Both the position numbers and the translations under genes were made by a program. A DNA stretch of 64,000 bases, taken from Oikopleura dioica (Eukaryota > Chordata > Appendicularia > Copelata > Oikopleuridae). The DNA lies in NCBI GenBank assembly GCA_907165135.1, contig OU015566.1, forward strand, positions 560,501 through 624,500, given 5' to 3'. The notes under the pieces were generated by a model that did no database searches, was not told where the DNA came from, and worked only from the letters and a program-made list of their open reading frames with translations. Position 1 is the stretch's first letter; the number at the start of each line of letters is the position of its first letter. Shown here one piece after another: positions 34,706-44,744 of this stretch.

Positions 34706-36586
34706 AATTGGAGTGTTTGGAGGAAGCGCGATTCTGCGCCCGCGTCCAAGATTCCAGAGATTTGATCCTTCCGGATTGCATGAGCCGAGAAGGCGATACA
34801 ATCTGCATCAAAGAGGGAGAGCACAATAATTGTGGAAGTCTGCTCAAAACGGTAGGATAAAAAAATTTTAAAATAAGAAAAAAAAAAAAAATGGAAAAAA
34901 AAAGAAAAAAAAAATTGAAAAAAAAAATCAAAAAAATTAAAAAAAAAACGTTGAAAAAGATTTAAAAAAAAATCTTTTATGGAATTTTTTTTCAAAATAA
35001 TATTTTCATTCAAAATTCTAGGACGACGCAAATCATCTTTATCAAAACGAATTATCAGATCTGGAAGGAAACAGCGTCACGTGGAAATGTGCCTATTTCA
35101 CCCCGCCTACGTAAGTCCATTTTTTTTCCTTACAAATGAAATTCTTTCCCGAAGCGTGGTCAATTACAATGCGCCAGTTGGAAATGGGAATTTCCTGATG
35201 GCCTTCCAGCTCTTTTCCGATGCCGAGTACAAAAGGCCACTTAGACAGAGGTCGCCGCATTTGCCCATGGATGGCCTTATCAGGAAAGTGGGCTCACGTG
35301 ATAACATCAAGCAAATAATTAGTTTTTTCTTCCAATTCGATCTCTAAAAAAATCTTTATTGTTTTTCTAATCCCTTCGCTAAGCAATTATTCACCCGCTG
35401 AGCCCGTTATTCTAGAGCCCGAGTGTCCCTGTTAGATCACCAAAATCTCGGCCGCGCCACCGTCCAGCTCCTCCAATGCATGGCCACGCCGACCCCAGAT
35501 CCTTCCGGCCCGGTTGGACTCATGCTCATCGATGACTTGTTTGTTCACAAACTATTTTTCTTCCCTAAATCAGTTTTTCTAGCTGTCCATTGGAAAGTGG
35601 CGCACAAGTGAATTTGATCCATTCTGGAGTTGCGCCCTTTGGAACTTTTGAGGCAAATGTGTTTAAATTTGCTGAATCATCTGAAGCTAGAGTTTTTCAA
35701 GAAAAAAAACGATTTTCGATCAAAAAGCCGTTCGCGGCTTTTTTATTAATGGACACGAGGAAGCCGCATACAGCTTTTGAGCCGAAAATATAAAAGCCGC
35801 ATGCGGCTTTTTGAGCTGAGAATTATTTGATTTTTAATGAGTCATTAATAATGATGAGTCATTATGAGTCATTTTTAATTCATCATCATATATAAGTCAT
35901 AAATTCTGGATCATAATTAATTACAAAAAAACAATGAGTCAGAAACAATGAATCACAAATTATGATAATTTATGAGTCATTATATAGGTTTTTTATTTTT
36001 GGCTCGTAAGCCGCAAGCGGCTCTCTCGACTCTCTATTAAGAAAAACGCAAGCGGCTTTGTTCATTATTTTTTTTTATTTATTACAAAATAAAACTCTCA
36101 AAAGTGTTCCTCCACTGCCGCGTCCGAATCTGTTTCAACCCAGCAACCGGCGAAAATAGCTGTTCAATCAACCCGGCAGATTGCCCTTTTGAAAAAAGCA
36201 GAACTCGTCGCGAAGGCGTTTTGGATGAACCAACAACGATGATCAGCATTGGGCCAATTGACGTGTCGGATGCGCTCTTGATTGATGGCACCGTCGAGGA
36301 GATAATTCACGAAATTGAGGGCGAAATTGGGGAGCAAGACGAAAGGATTAAAATCCATCGTAAGATTTATTCAATTTTTCAATCGTTTAACTTTTCAGCT
36401 ACTGTTCTGTGGAGCCTTGTTTCTGCCCTGATCGTTATCTTCATCGCCATCATCGCTCTCTTCTTCGCCGTTCTCCGCTGGATGCGACAAAATCCCACGG
36501 ACAAGTACTCGATCAATGGAAGCTCTGTGATGCTACAGAACTCTCCTCGTGGATCAATGACTTCTGTGGAAACAGTGAGCGCCTGA
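34706..36586 (+). CDS. Transmembrane zona pellucida (ZP) domain protein
   Basis: ZP proteins are secreted or membrane-anchored and polymerise into matrix filaments. Supported exons: 34706-34851 (ECLEEARFCARV, DCMSREGD), 35022-35110 (SVTWKCAYFTPPT), from 35155 (VVNYNAPVGNGNFLMAFQLF) and about 35416-35535 (LQCMATPTPDPSGPVGLMLI, the typical ZP-C strand). Next is an exon opening CPLESGAQVN, then from about 36103 VFLHCRVRICFNPATGE. It ends with a basic RTRRE (36200-36213), a likely furin-type consensus cleavage site as expected after a ZP domain. A last exon holds one TM segment (LVSALIVIFIAIIALFFAVL) and a short tail, TGA 36584-36586. The 5' exon with signal peptide is not located. The intron 35693-36102 fits frame only with a GA donor and contains repeats. 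Confidence 0.78.
35714..36060. repeat. AAGCCGCATGCGGCTT palindromes and GAGTCATTA repeats in a ZP-gene intron
   Basis: Four to five AAGCCGCATGCGGCTTTT-like palindromic units (35725, 35760, 35795, 36010, 36045) surround a tract of imperfect ATGAGTCATTA repeats (35830-35985). The same palindromic word recurs near 37590-37640. No coding capacity. Confidence 0.6.
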
Positions 36587-37716
36587 AACTTGCAGCGGGA
36601 AAATATCTTCTTCAAATTCTTGTAAATAATTAACTGTACATAAGAAAACACTGCTAGTAGCTTGTTCAATGTAGAAAAAATAACTCTTAAAGGTCCGATC
36701 TCAAATTGCCCTTAAAACTTTAAAAAATTGATCGAAATGGAAGAAATTCGAGTCGACAAAAAATTCGATCTTTGACACTAAATTTTTGGTTTAAATTTTG
36801 ACCAATCAATATAAAGAATTCAGCCTAGACGCCAATCAGGTTTCAGAAACACTTTGAATATCATGATCTTTGTTCTGATTGGCCTAGAGCACGAAATCGA
36901 CTATCTTCGATCTAGTTTTTGATTTTTTATCGATAATCTTGGATATTTTCTCGACAAACTCGGAAAAAAACTTCGATCAAAAATAAGGGGTGGTGTCTTG
37001 AACCGACAAAAAAAAAATCGACAAATTTTGCGTGGGCGGCTTTTCGGCTGCTGATTGGCCGGTTTGCCAAATGCAGGCTTCTGATTGGTTGAAAATTTCC
37101 ACGCAAAATTTGTCGAAATTTTTTTGTCGGTTCCAGACACCCTCCCAAAAATAACTGGTTCAAACTGAAAATCTCATTAGCTCAAGCTCAAAATCGCATC
37201 ATGAGGTAAAAAATTTTAAATTTGAAATATCAATTCAGCAAATTTAAACTCAAGAACCAGGACTTTTAAAAATAAAACTGTTAAAAAGGCTTCTGCCAAT
37301 TTTTGCCAAATAAACTCTGAAACAACTTTCTCTTCCTTGTTTTCAAACTAAAATTGCACAAAAAAAATGTCTAAAAGGGGAGAAAGCGAAGAATGTTTAT
37401 TTTGAGGAATTAATTTTGATGAGCTTCAGGCTTGCCCAAAATCACTTGGATCGTTTTGACGATAAACGTACGCTCTCGAGCAGCTTATCTAACGTGTTTG
37501 ACATCAATACTTTCCAGCCGTATTCTAGAAGATAGCACATCAGGAGAAAAAATGCGGCAGATTTCGACTCTTAGACTATCAAGTTAAAAAAAGCCGCGCG
37601 AATCTAGATTTTTCTATTCGAAAAAGCCGCATGCGGCTTCTCGATTTTCTACAAGATTCGTGGCAAAATAAAGTGGAAGCGAATGAAAATCGAGCTTTCC
37701 CAGTTTATTGAATTCT
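36587..37716. other. Intergenic between ZP and CUB genes
   Basis: The genes are convergent here, so this is 3' flank of both. It contains the hAT-like MITE 36987-37146, a GCCGCATGCGGC word near 37625, and a minus-strand AATAAA near 37708 for the CUB gene. No gene is seen. Confidence 0.4.
36987..37146. mobile_element. hAT-like MITE copy with perfect 8-bp target duplication
   Basis: A 160-bp inverted-repeat element. Left end GGGGTGGTGTCTTGAACCG, right end TTCCAGACACCCTCCC. The flanks are AAAAATAA at 36979-36986 and AAAAATAA at 37147-37154. The 8-bp duplication fits the hAT superfamily (or P elements). The best-preserved reference copy for this family. Confidence 0.75.
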
Positions 37717-38517
37717 TTAATAAAGGTCTTCTGCATCAAAGCTTGACTCGTACCCAGCTTTGACTTTTAAAGAAAAGCCGGAGTCCTCCACACTGTGATC
37801 GGATTCGAAATGAACGTCGACGTAGGAAGAAGAGAAGGAGACAGTCATTCCCTTAAAAATTATCGAAAAAGCCACTTTTGCACAAAATACCGTTTGAATT
37901 CCACTGAAAGCATATTCTTCTGCGGAGGAATCGCGGAAGACGAGGTTGTCAAATCCATGTTCGACCTCGAATTTTGTGAATTCAAAGGTCAGGCCGTCGG
38001 AGTTAGTCGAAAATCTGGTTGTACACTCCAAAAAGGGGTCGTAATTGTTCGGGTAATTTGGAGATCTATAGGTTTTTTTCTATCTATTCGCCTTACTTAG
38101 AATAGGCTTACTGGAGGAAAGCATGAGCAGAAACAGAATAATTATGATTTCCGTCGCAAATTCCAACAGTCTCCAAATCGATCAACCCTTCATTCGAAAA
38201 AGATGTCGCAAAATTGAATGAACTTGGCTGAAGAGTGTTTTCTTCAGGCGAAACAGTGGTATCATAATCGCAGGGAAGATTGCTGTCTCCATCACAGGCA
38301 CCAGCACTGAAAACTTTTCCTTTTCAAAATTTTTCTTTCAGATTTACCCGCTGCTTGTGTCCGAATTTAAGAAAATTACAGCCAAGATGAAGATAGCGCC
38401 AACGATAAAATAGCCAATATTATTTTTCGATTTTTCTTCAGAAGAATCTTTGGAGGGGACAGCTTTTGGTAAAGGACGATCATGCTGATCTCCAAGGATT
38501 TTCGACGAAGAGGGCAT
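37717..38517 (-). CDS. Type II membrane protein with extracellular CUB domain
   Basis: ATG 38517 starts a cytosolic tail (MPSSSKILGDQH, many charged residues) followed by one TM segment (IGYFIVGAIFILAVIFL) without a cleavable signal, so type II topology is likely. After an intron the ectodomain begins GACDGDSNLPCDYD. CUB homology starts at ICDGNHNYSVSAHAF and, across a 46-nt intron, continues FLQSPNYPNNYDPF. It goes on through LTFEFTKFEVE and, after a likely 39-nt in-frame intron, MTVSFSSSYVDVHFESD, ending GFSLKVKA. SPNYPNNY and the FESD strand are typical CUB. The 39-nt segment could also be retained without breaking the frame. TAA at 37717-37719. Ligand unknown. Confidence 0.72.
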
Positions 38518-39886
38518 TTGCTAAACTGAAATAAGTTTTCAGGAAAAATTCTTTCGGGAAGACAATCTAGAAAGATTTTCGGGTCAACAAGGGAGGCTGC
38601 GAGTCGTAAAAAAGCTAAAATTTTGACTAAAATTTTTGTCAAAATAATTTTGGCCTAAAAAACTTAACATTTTTTCTAAGTATAATTCGCTGCTTATTCC
38701 ATTACATATGCAAATAATAGGGCGAAATCATCGAATGGGAAAAGGGTTAATATGTGAGGCGGGATGAGTGGCGGATTTATGCGTTGTGCTTCGTCAAATC
38801 GAACGCAACGGATCAGCCGATCCTAGGACGATCGAAGCGCCACTGTCTTTTTCAGAAGCAGCCAAATACAAATACACTTTTCTATATTTTTTTCGAAAGG
38901 AAAGCGAATTTTCTTTCAGAGAAACAAAAATTAATAATTCAGAAAAAAAAAATCACAAAAAAAAGATAATCTTTATAATTTTTCTTGAAAAAAATTGCAT
39001 TTTTTAAAATTTTTATGATCAAAAAAACCCTTTCGGAATTAATCCAAAAAATAGAAAAGAGAGATGGGTGTCAAGCCAATCTGCTCAAAACCTGCGAAAA
39101 CAAGGGTCAGAAACAATCAGCGCGACAAAAGCAAGCTGATGATTTTTTGATGCTTGTAAGCGACCCGTAACGTTCATTATCCTAAAATGGTTGGCCTGCC
39201 AACATCTCATCACTCCCTTTCTCCACACCGAATCGACTTGCGTTACAGCTTTGTTCAGAAAAAGAGAGAACGAGATAAGCTACAGTTACATTTTCAAAGT
39301 CATCTGGGATCAGATTCCAGGAATTTGTGAAGTAGAGAAACAAGAGTCCTCGTTGATGGATGATTTCGAAGTGTTGAAAAATTTTTATCGTCTCTTCTGA
39401 GACTTTGCCAAATGCCACCCCCGCTCATCTGTCAGTACTTCATAAAATCATCGCGCAATTGAAGAGGGAGTCCCTTAATTTTTCAGAGAAAAAATCTGCA
39501 AAACGTCATTTTTTAACAGAGATAAAAATAACTGTTCTTTTCAAAATCCATTATTTTTAAAAAAATAAATTTATAAAAATATATTTTTTTAATATAAAAA
39601 ATTTTTAATTAAATAATTTTTCAATTTTATAATATAATACTAAAAAATTAAAAGTTAAATAAAAAATTTAAAAATAAAAAAATTAACAAAAGTCAATTCT
39701 TAAAAATATTAAAAAAATTCTGAAAAAACTTGCGGATCCTAAGCGGTCAAGAATTAGCTCATCATAAAGCACGATCAATGATCAGAGGCAAGGATCATCA
39801 AGGCAGGCTTATCCCTCAAATCCTGACACTTTCAATCCCAATTTTTAGCACTTTTTGCATTTTGGAATTGAGAAAAATAATTAAGA
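38518..39886. other. Intergenic, divergent promoters of CUB and NCKX genes
   Basis: No gene supported. About 39535-39715 is almost pure A/T with runs of A and T. Frames near 38750-39420 show no motif, signal peptide or convincing splice sites. Confidence 0.4.
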
Positions 39887-42680
39887 ATGAAATCGAAATC
39901 GAGAGCGAGCAATTTTGCCAGAGACAAAAGAAAGAGAGAATTGAAGACGAGAATTAGGTGGATTTGTGCTGCAGGTTGCGTTTTATTTTTTACAGGTAAT
40001 TGAGTATATTTTCGAAAGATCTTGAATTGTCCGTTTTGTCCGAATGTTTTATACAGTATTTCGAGTTATCTTTTTAATAAGAACCCCGGCACCAAAAAGC
40101 TAGCAAATAAGTTATGGTGTCTAAAAATATTTTCCAGTTTTTGCCGTTTTTGGAGGCCGAAATTCCGGAAACCTGGAATCAAGGAAGAGAAGACAAGCGC
40201 CGGAAACTTCGAATGTCACGTGGTCAGACGAAAGTAATCATCCCGTAGTTTTTAAATGAAAAGAAATCCAATTTTAGAGGGAGATCCATGTCCCAGTTTC
40301 AACGACACGGCTGGCTGTATATTCGCATTTGTCGAGGATTATAAAGATGATCTCGGCTTTCTCTCCGACACTTGCGCCCGGGTCATCAGAGAAGGGAGGA
40401 TCGATCTTAATGAAACTGCCGACGAAATTGAAAGTAAAAACTCTCCATATCTTCCCCTTTCCAAGAGTATTTTAGTTTGTTCGTATGAAAAATCAACGAT
40501 TCCAGGTCTTTGGCTCGCTTTTTACTGCATCGCTATTCTTTGGCTTTTCGTCGCAGTGGCGATTATCTGCGATGACTTCTTTGTCCCGTCTCTAGAAGCG
40601 ATTTCGGAGAAGCTCGATCTTTCGGAAGATGTGGCGGGAGCGACCTTCATGGCTGCGGGAAGTTCAGCGCCGGAATTATTCACTTCTTTGCTTGGTGTCA
40701 CAAAAGTAAGAAAAGCCCCTCTTTTCCGGATCGAAAATGAATTTCAGGAGACAGACGTCGGCGTTGGCACCATCGTCGGATCAGCTGTTTTCAATTTGCT
40801 CGTGATCGTCGCTCTCAGCGCTGCCCTGGCTGGAAAGAGCCTCAATTTGGATTGGCGCCCTCTTGCTAGAGATGCGACTTATTACGCGATCTCCATCGGC
40901 TTTCTGGTCGGATTCGCTTGGGATGGATACATCACTTGGTGGGAAGCGCTGATTTTGACGGCGCTCTATGTGATTTATGTGGTCATTATGGCGTTTAATC
41001 CACAGTTGATGACGTTTTTGCTCAAGAAAATGGTCAAAAATTATTTCAAGAAATTAATTCGATGGAAATTTTTAACCTCAAAAAGATCGAAAGCGCTTTT
41101 CGCCGAAAAACAGAGCCAGCAGATGTTCTCCCCGAAAAACGCCGCTCTAGTCTCGTTGGATCCCAATTTCGACACACTCGACCTGGTGAAATGACCGGAG
41201 CTGTCGTAAGTTTTTATTTTCAGTGTCGTTTTTATTTCTTTAAAAGTCGGGAACACCAAAGCCAGTTAAAAAATCAGCGCAAGAATGCGACGACTCGGTA
41301 TTGAAAAATTGAATTAGAATAGTAAATATACTTTTTGACTAATTCTCACAAGAAAAGAAGCAGTTTTTTCTTACTAACTATTGAATTCTAGAGCCAGCGG
41401 CGGAACACATCAATCATTCGAAATCAAAGCATCGTGTCGAAAGGCAAAATCGAACCTGACGAAAGACATCAAGAATTAGACGAAGAGAATCTTCCAACCA
41501 GGTACAAAGCCAAATCACGTGACCCCCCTAACGCTCTTCTCAGCGGGCGAGACAGTGGAATAGACGACGCGGAAACTGTCATCGAGCGAAATCCCGAAGC
41601 TCGAAATTCCCAAGATGAAGTTCTCAAAGAAGACGACGAAGAGGAAGAAGAATTGTGCCATCTTTGCCCTTGTTGGAGTTTTTGCCCCGGAGTACCGCAT
41701 ATTCCACCGAAACTCGAGGAAAAAACGCCGATTGGAATTTTGAAGTTCATCGGCTCAATTGTTTGTCCATTTCCTTCTGTTTAAGTTTTGACGGCTATTT
41801 CTAGATATTGTTCATCATGTCATTTCCCTTCTACGTTTTCTACACTTTTACGATTCCAAGATGCGACACCGATGAAAATCGCAAATGGTATCTTCTCTCT
41901 GTAAGTCTCCTTTTTTTTATGAACGATGACTGTAATGATTGTAACTGCAGTTCATCATGTGCATCGCCTGGATTGTTGCGCTGACTTATGGAATGGTGAC
42001 GGTCGTCGAGCACGCCGGCTGCATTCTCGGAATTGGTCATTTTACAATGGGACTTGTCATCATTGGTAAAAAATAGGGATAGCAAACTTAACTCATTCCT
42101 AAAAAGCGGTTGGTACGAGTCTACCAGACGCTCTGTCTTCCATCCTCGTCGCTAGAGATGGTTTTGGCGACATGGCAGTCAGGTGGAAAAATATCATAGA
42201 AAGAGGTGAATCGTTTTTTTCTAGCAACGCTATTGGCTCAAATGTCTTCGACATTGACCTTGGAATCGGCGCTCCATTTTTCATTTTCGCTTTGGTCCGC
42301 GATAAACCCGTTTCGCTGCTGAAACCGGAAGAATGGGTAGACAAAGAATCAGTTTTAAAATAGGCTTAAATTATTCAAGTGCGAATTTAACAGCTTCACG
42401 GGAAAGAAAATCATGCCCCATTCGAAATTTGGCCTGGTGCTTTTAGGAATTTTGACAATTGCCATCATCATTTTCGCTGCTCTCAGATTCAAGTAAGATT
42501 GAGGATTTCTTTCTTCCTTGATTTCATCTCACCTTCAGGTTGGATAAAAGAGTGGGCGTTGCACTGTTGCTGCTTTATGCCTGTTTTCTTGCCTATGCTT
42601 TTACGCAGGAAATTTTATGCCACAGGTTTGGTTTCTTCGCTGAAACGGGTTAATTTTGTTTTTTCAGTCTTTCCTGCTAA
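39887..42680 (+). CDS. Sodium/calcium-potassium exchanger (NCKX, SLC24 family)
   Basis: Plasma-membrane cation exchanger that extrudes Ca2+ with K+ using the Na+ gradient. ATG 39887 opens [16 protein letters not shown] then a hydrophobic start ([18 protein letters not shown]) joined across an intron. An extracellular SNVTWSDE and, after another intron, [10 protein letters not shown] follow, as in the family. The alpha-1 repeat is [20 protein letters not shown] (about 40629-40690); then [21 protein letters not shown] large cytosolic loop (41.05-41.75 kb) is acidic with [13 protein letters not shown]. The alpha-2 repeat is [20 protein letters not shown] joined to [19 protein letters not shown] across a short intron (42120-42270). 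Final TM helices end at EILCH and SLSC, TAA 42678-42680. Both alpha repeats with their acidic residues are intact, so it should be functional. Which SLC24 paralogue cannot be told. Confidence 0.9.
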
Positions 42681-42761
42681 GAAAAATAAAATTAAAAAAG
42701 AAGCTTTCAAACTGCCATATTTATAAATATACTCTTTCATACATTTTTGTTTTTTTTTATT

Positions 42762-43440
42762 TTAAACTTCGAGAAAAGAAAGATATGATTTTGCTGGATG
42801 TCGAAGTGATTTCGTGTAAATTCGTGTTTTGACAACGTCAAAGACGGCTTCGACAATGAGAAGAAATAGGAAGATCCCGGCGATTATTCCGACTTTGAGG
42901 AGTTTTCCAATAAGAACAGACTATAGGAGAGAAAATTCTCGAGAAACTCTTTCAAAAAGCACGTCAATTTCCAAGTGAATAGAGCCGAGATTTCCGTTCG
43001 TTACTTGGCTATTTACATGCTGATGAAAAATAACGCTTATTTTGTGATCGTTCTTCATTTTTCTCTTTAAAAAAGCGAGACTTACATGATAATGATTGAG
43101 GTTCATCGAGCCGGCTGGAGTCTCCGTGGTTTCGCTAAAAAAGCAAAATGCGGCTTGACACATCAAATTCAATTACGGATTTCTCTAGGCTGCCACTCAT
43201 TGGTTTTGTGCATAATTCCGTAGTTCGGCATTTTTCGAGGTCGTCGAGAAAATTCTTTTTCGCTTTTTTCCAAATTCTGATTGCATTTTCGGGTTTCGTG
43301 TTTAAAATGAAGCATTTTGAGTTTCTTGCTTTTTCCCGAGATTTCTCTGTGAGATGAACTTATCGGAGCGTCCAAACAGGAGCAAAATTTCAAATTTCTA
43401 TTCTCGAGACGTCGTGATTCCATCGGAACTGATTTTCAGC
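42762..43440 (-). CDS. Single-TM protein, C-terminal part (unrecognised)
   Basis: Minus strand, tail-to-tail with NCKX (81 bp gap). The last exon (42762-42920) encodes VGIIAGIFLFLLIVEAVF, a TM helix, then a short basic tail ending SYLSFLEV. Upstream exons give IHLEIDVLFER (42948-43019), ETTETPAGSMNLNHYH (about 43086-43134) and probably LDDLEKCRTTELCTKPMSG with VIEFDV (about 43160-43250). The first two exons are joined by a GT-AG segment of only 27 nt, or the frame ends at an in-frame TAG. No N-terminus or signal peptide was found. The arrangement (extracellular beta-like segment, TM, short tail) is generic; integrin-like or ZP-like proteins were considered but not supported. Confidence 0.4.
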
Positions 43441-43528
43441 AAAAATTGAGATCCATCCAGCAATATGCAGAAACCCTTGTCAATTTCTTGTCAGAATAAA
43501 ACCGGAATTGAAATTGCCGGGGGCGTTT

Positions 43529-43562
43529 AAGTGTAGTTAAGTTAAGTTAAGTTAAGTTAGGT
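43529..43562 (+). repeat. GTTAA pentanucleotide microsatellite
   Basis: About five to six tandem AGTTA units (TAGTTAAGTTAAGTTAAG and on), followed by GGTGTG. Confidence 0.7.
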
Positions 43563-44077
43563 GTGTAAGTCTTCCAACGCACCAGCAAAGCACTGCAGCG
43601 TTCTCCCGCTGGTCAACTAAATCAAGATAAAGAGAAAAAAGAAGACCGATGAGGAGACTTTTCAGGAATTTGTTGAAGTAATCGTCGCTAACTTAGTACA
43701 GTAAGAAAAGAAAAACCATTTCGAATGGAGGTTAGAAAGTTTTTGATTGATTTTTCGATCGGGGGCGCTCGGTAAGAATACCAATTTTTTCTATTGAAAC
43801 AGTTTTTTCCTAAATAAAAAGGTAAATCACATGTAGATAAAAATCAGGCGCGGGGCGCATTCTCCAAATTTTCCGAATTGTTCAGTCATCAATAACCGAA
43901 ATTGGTATTTGAATACAAATTGGTATTTCTAGCTGAGACTTCTTACACTCATTATGCGTTGACCCTTGCCATGACTCTGAGCATCGAAAAAGTGTAGTGA
44001 GTCTAGTAACCGTTCTCTGGACCATATTAAAAATTCTGAATTTGAGGAGAGAACTTATCATGCCAGGCCGGCATTAA

Positions 44078-44410
44078 GGACCCCCGTCAACACATTTCCT
44101 CAAAAATCTAAAATTTCAAAACAGCCATATTTTGGCTTCTTAGTGTGCCTGGAAATTTAATGCATCACGAAAACTTGTCCTGAGCAATTTTTGACCAATA
44201 AAAATCTTAAATTTTAGCAAAATTTGGACTTTTTTGTCAATTTTTATTAAAAAGGCAAATTTTCAAAGGCGATTTTGAGGGAGTTAGAGTCGAGATAGAC
44301 CCCCAAAAAATGCAGCCTTAAAATCGTTTTTTGACCCGTAGAATCTATTTCCGGGGTAAAATTATGAAATTCCGATTTTAGATTTTTCGAAAATTGTTGA
44401 CGGGGGGTCC
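44078..44410. mobile_element. TTAA-flanked MITE (piggyBac-like), copy 2
   Basis: A 333-bp relative of 29949-30282: left end GGACCCCCGTCAACA, right end TGTTGACGGGGGGTCC. Left flank TTAA (44074-44077), right flank ATAA (44411-44414), one substitution from TTAA. A fragment of similar interior (AACAGCCCTATTTTGGCTAC) is seen near 52550. Confidence 0.65.
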
Positions 44411-44744
44411 ATAAATATTTATTATGATTAGAACTAGAGACGTACGGAATAAGTATTGCAATTTTATGCTCAACAAGTGTTTTTAATACAGTTTATTCTC
44501 AATCATTAGACCCGAAAATTCGGAAATCGGCACTTGAATTTTTTATCGATTTTCAAGTCCCATCTTTCGAAATGGCTCGTGACCAGGTGCGTTGAAAAGC
44601 TGAGCGTCTGAGTTTTTAAAGATTAAAAAATTTAGATTTTTAGAAATTAGATTTTAGAAATTAGATTTTCCCTGCCTCATCGCCGCAAGAGGCGCTCAAA
44701 AATCGTATGAAATCCTGGATTAGAGGCACAAACAATATTTCAAC

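Larger units (their letters stand above)
43441..44744. other. Intergenic with repeats
   Basis: Contains a pentanucleotide GTTAA tract (43529-43560) and the TTAA MITE 44078-44410. The first exon of the following ZP-propeller gene should lie just before 44765, possibly only a few codons. No other gene is seen. Confidence 0.4.

Noticed and set aside
38754-39420. Several 60-80 codon frames on both strands
   Set aside because: Low-complexity Lys/Phe-rich, no signal peptide, motif or consistent splicing.
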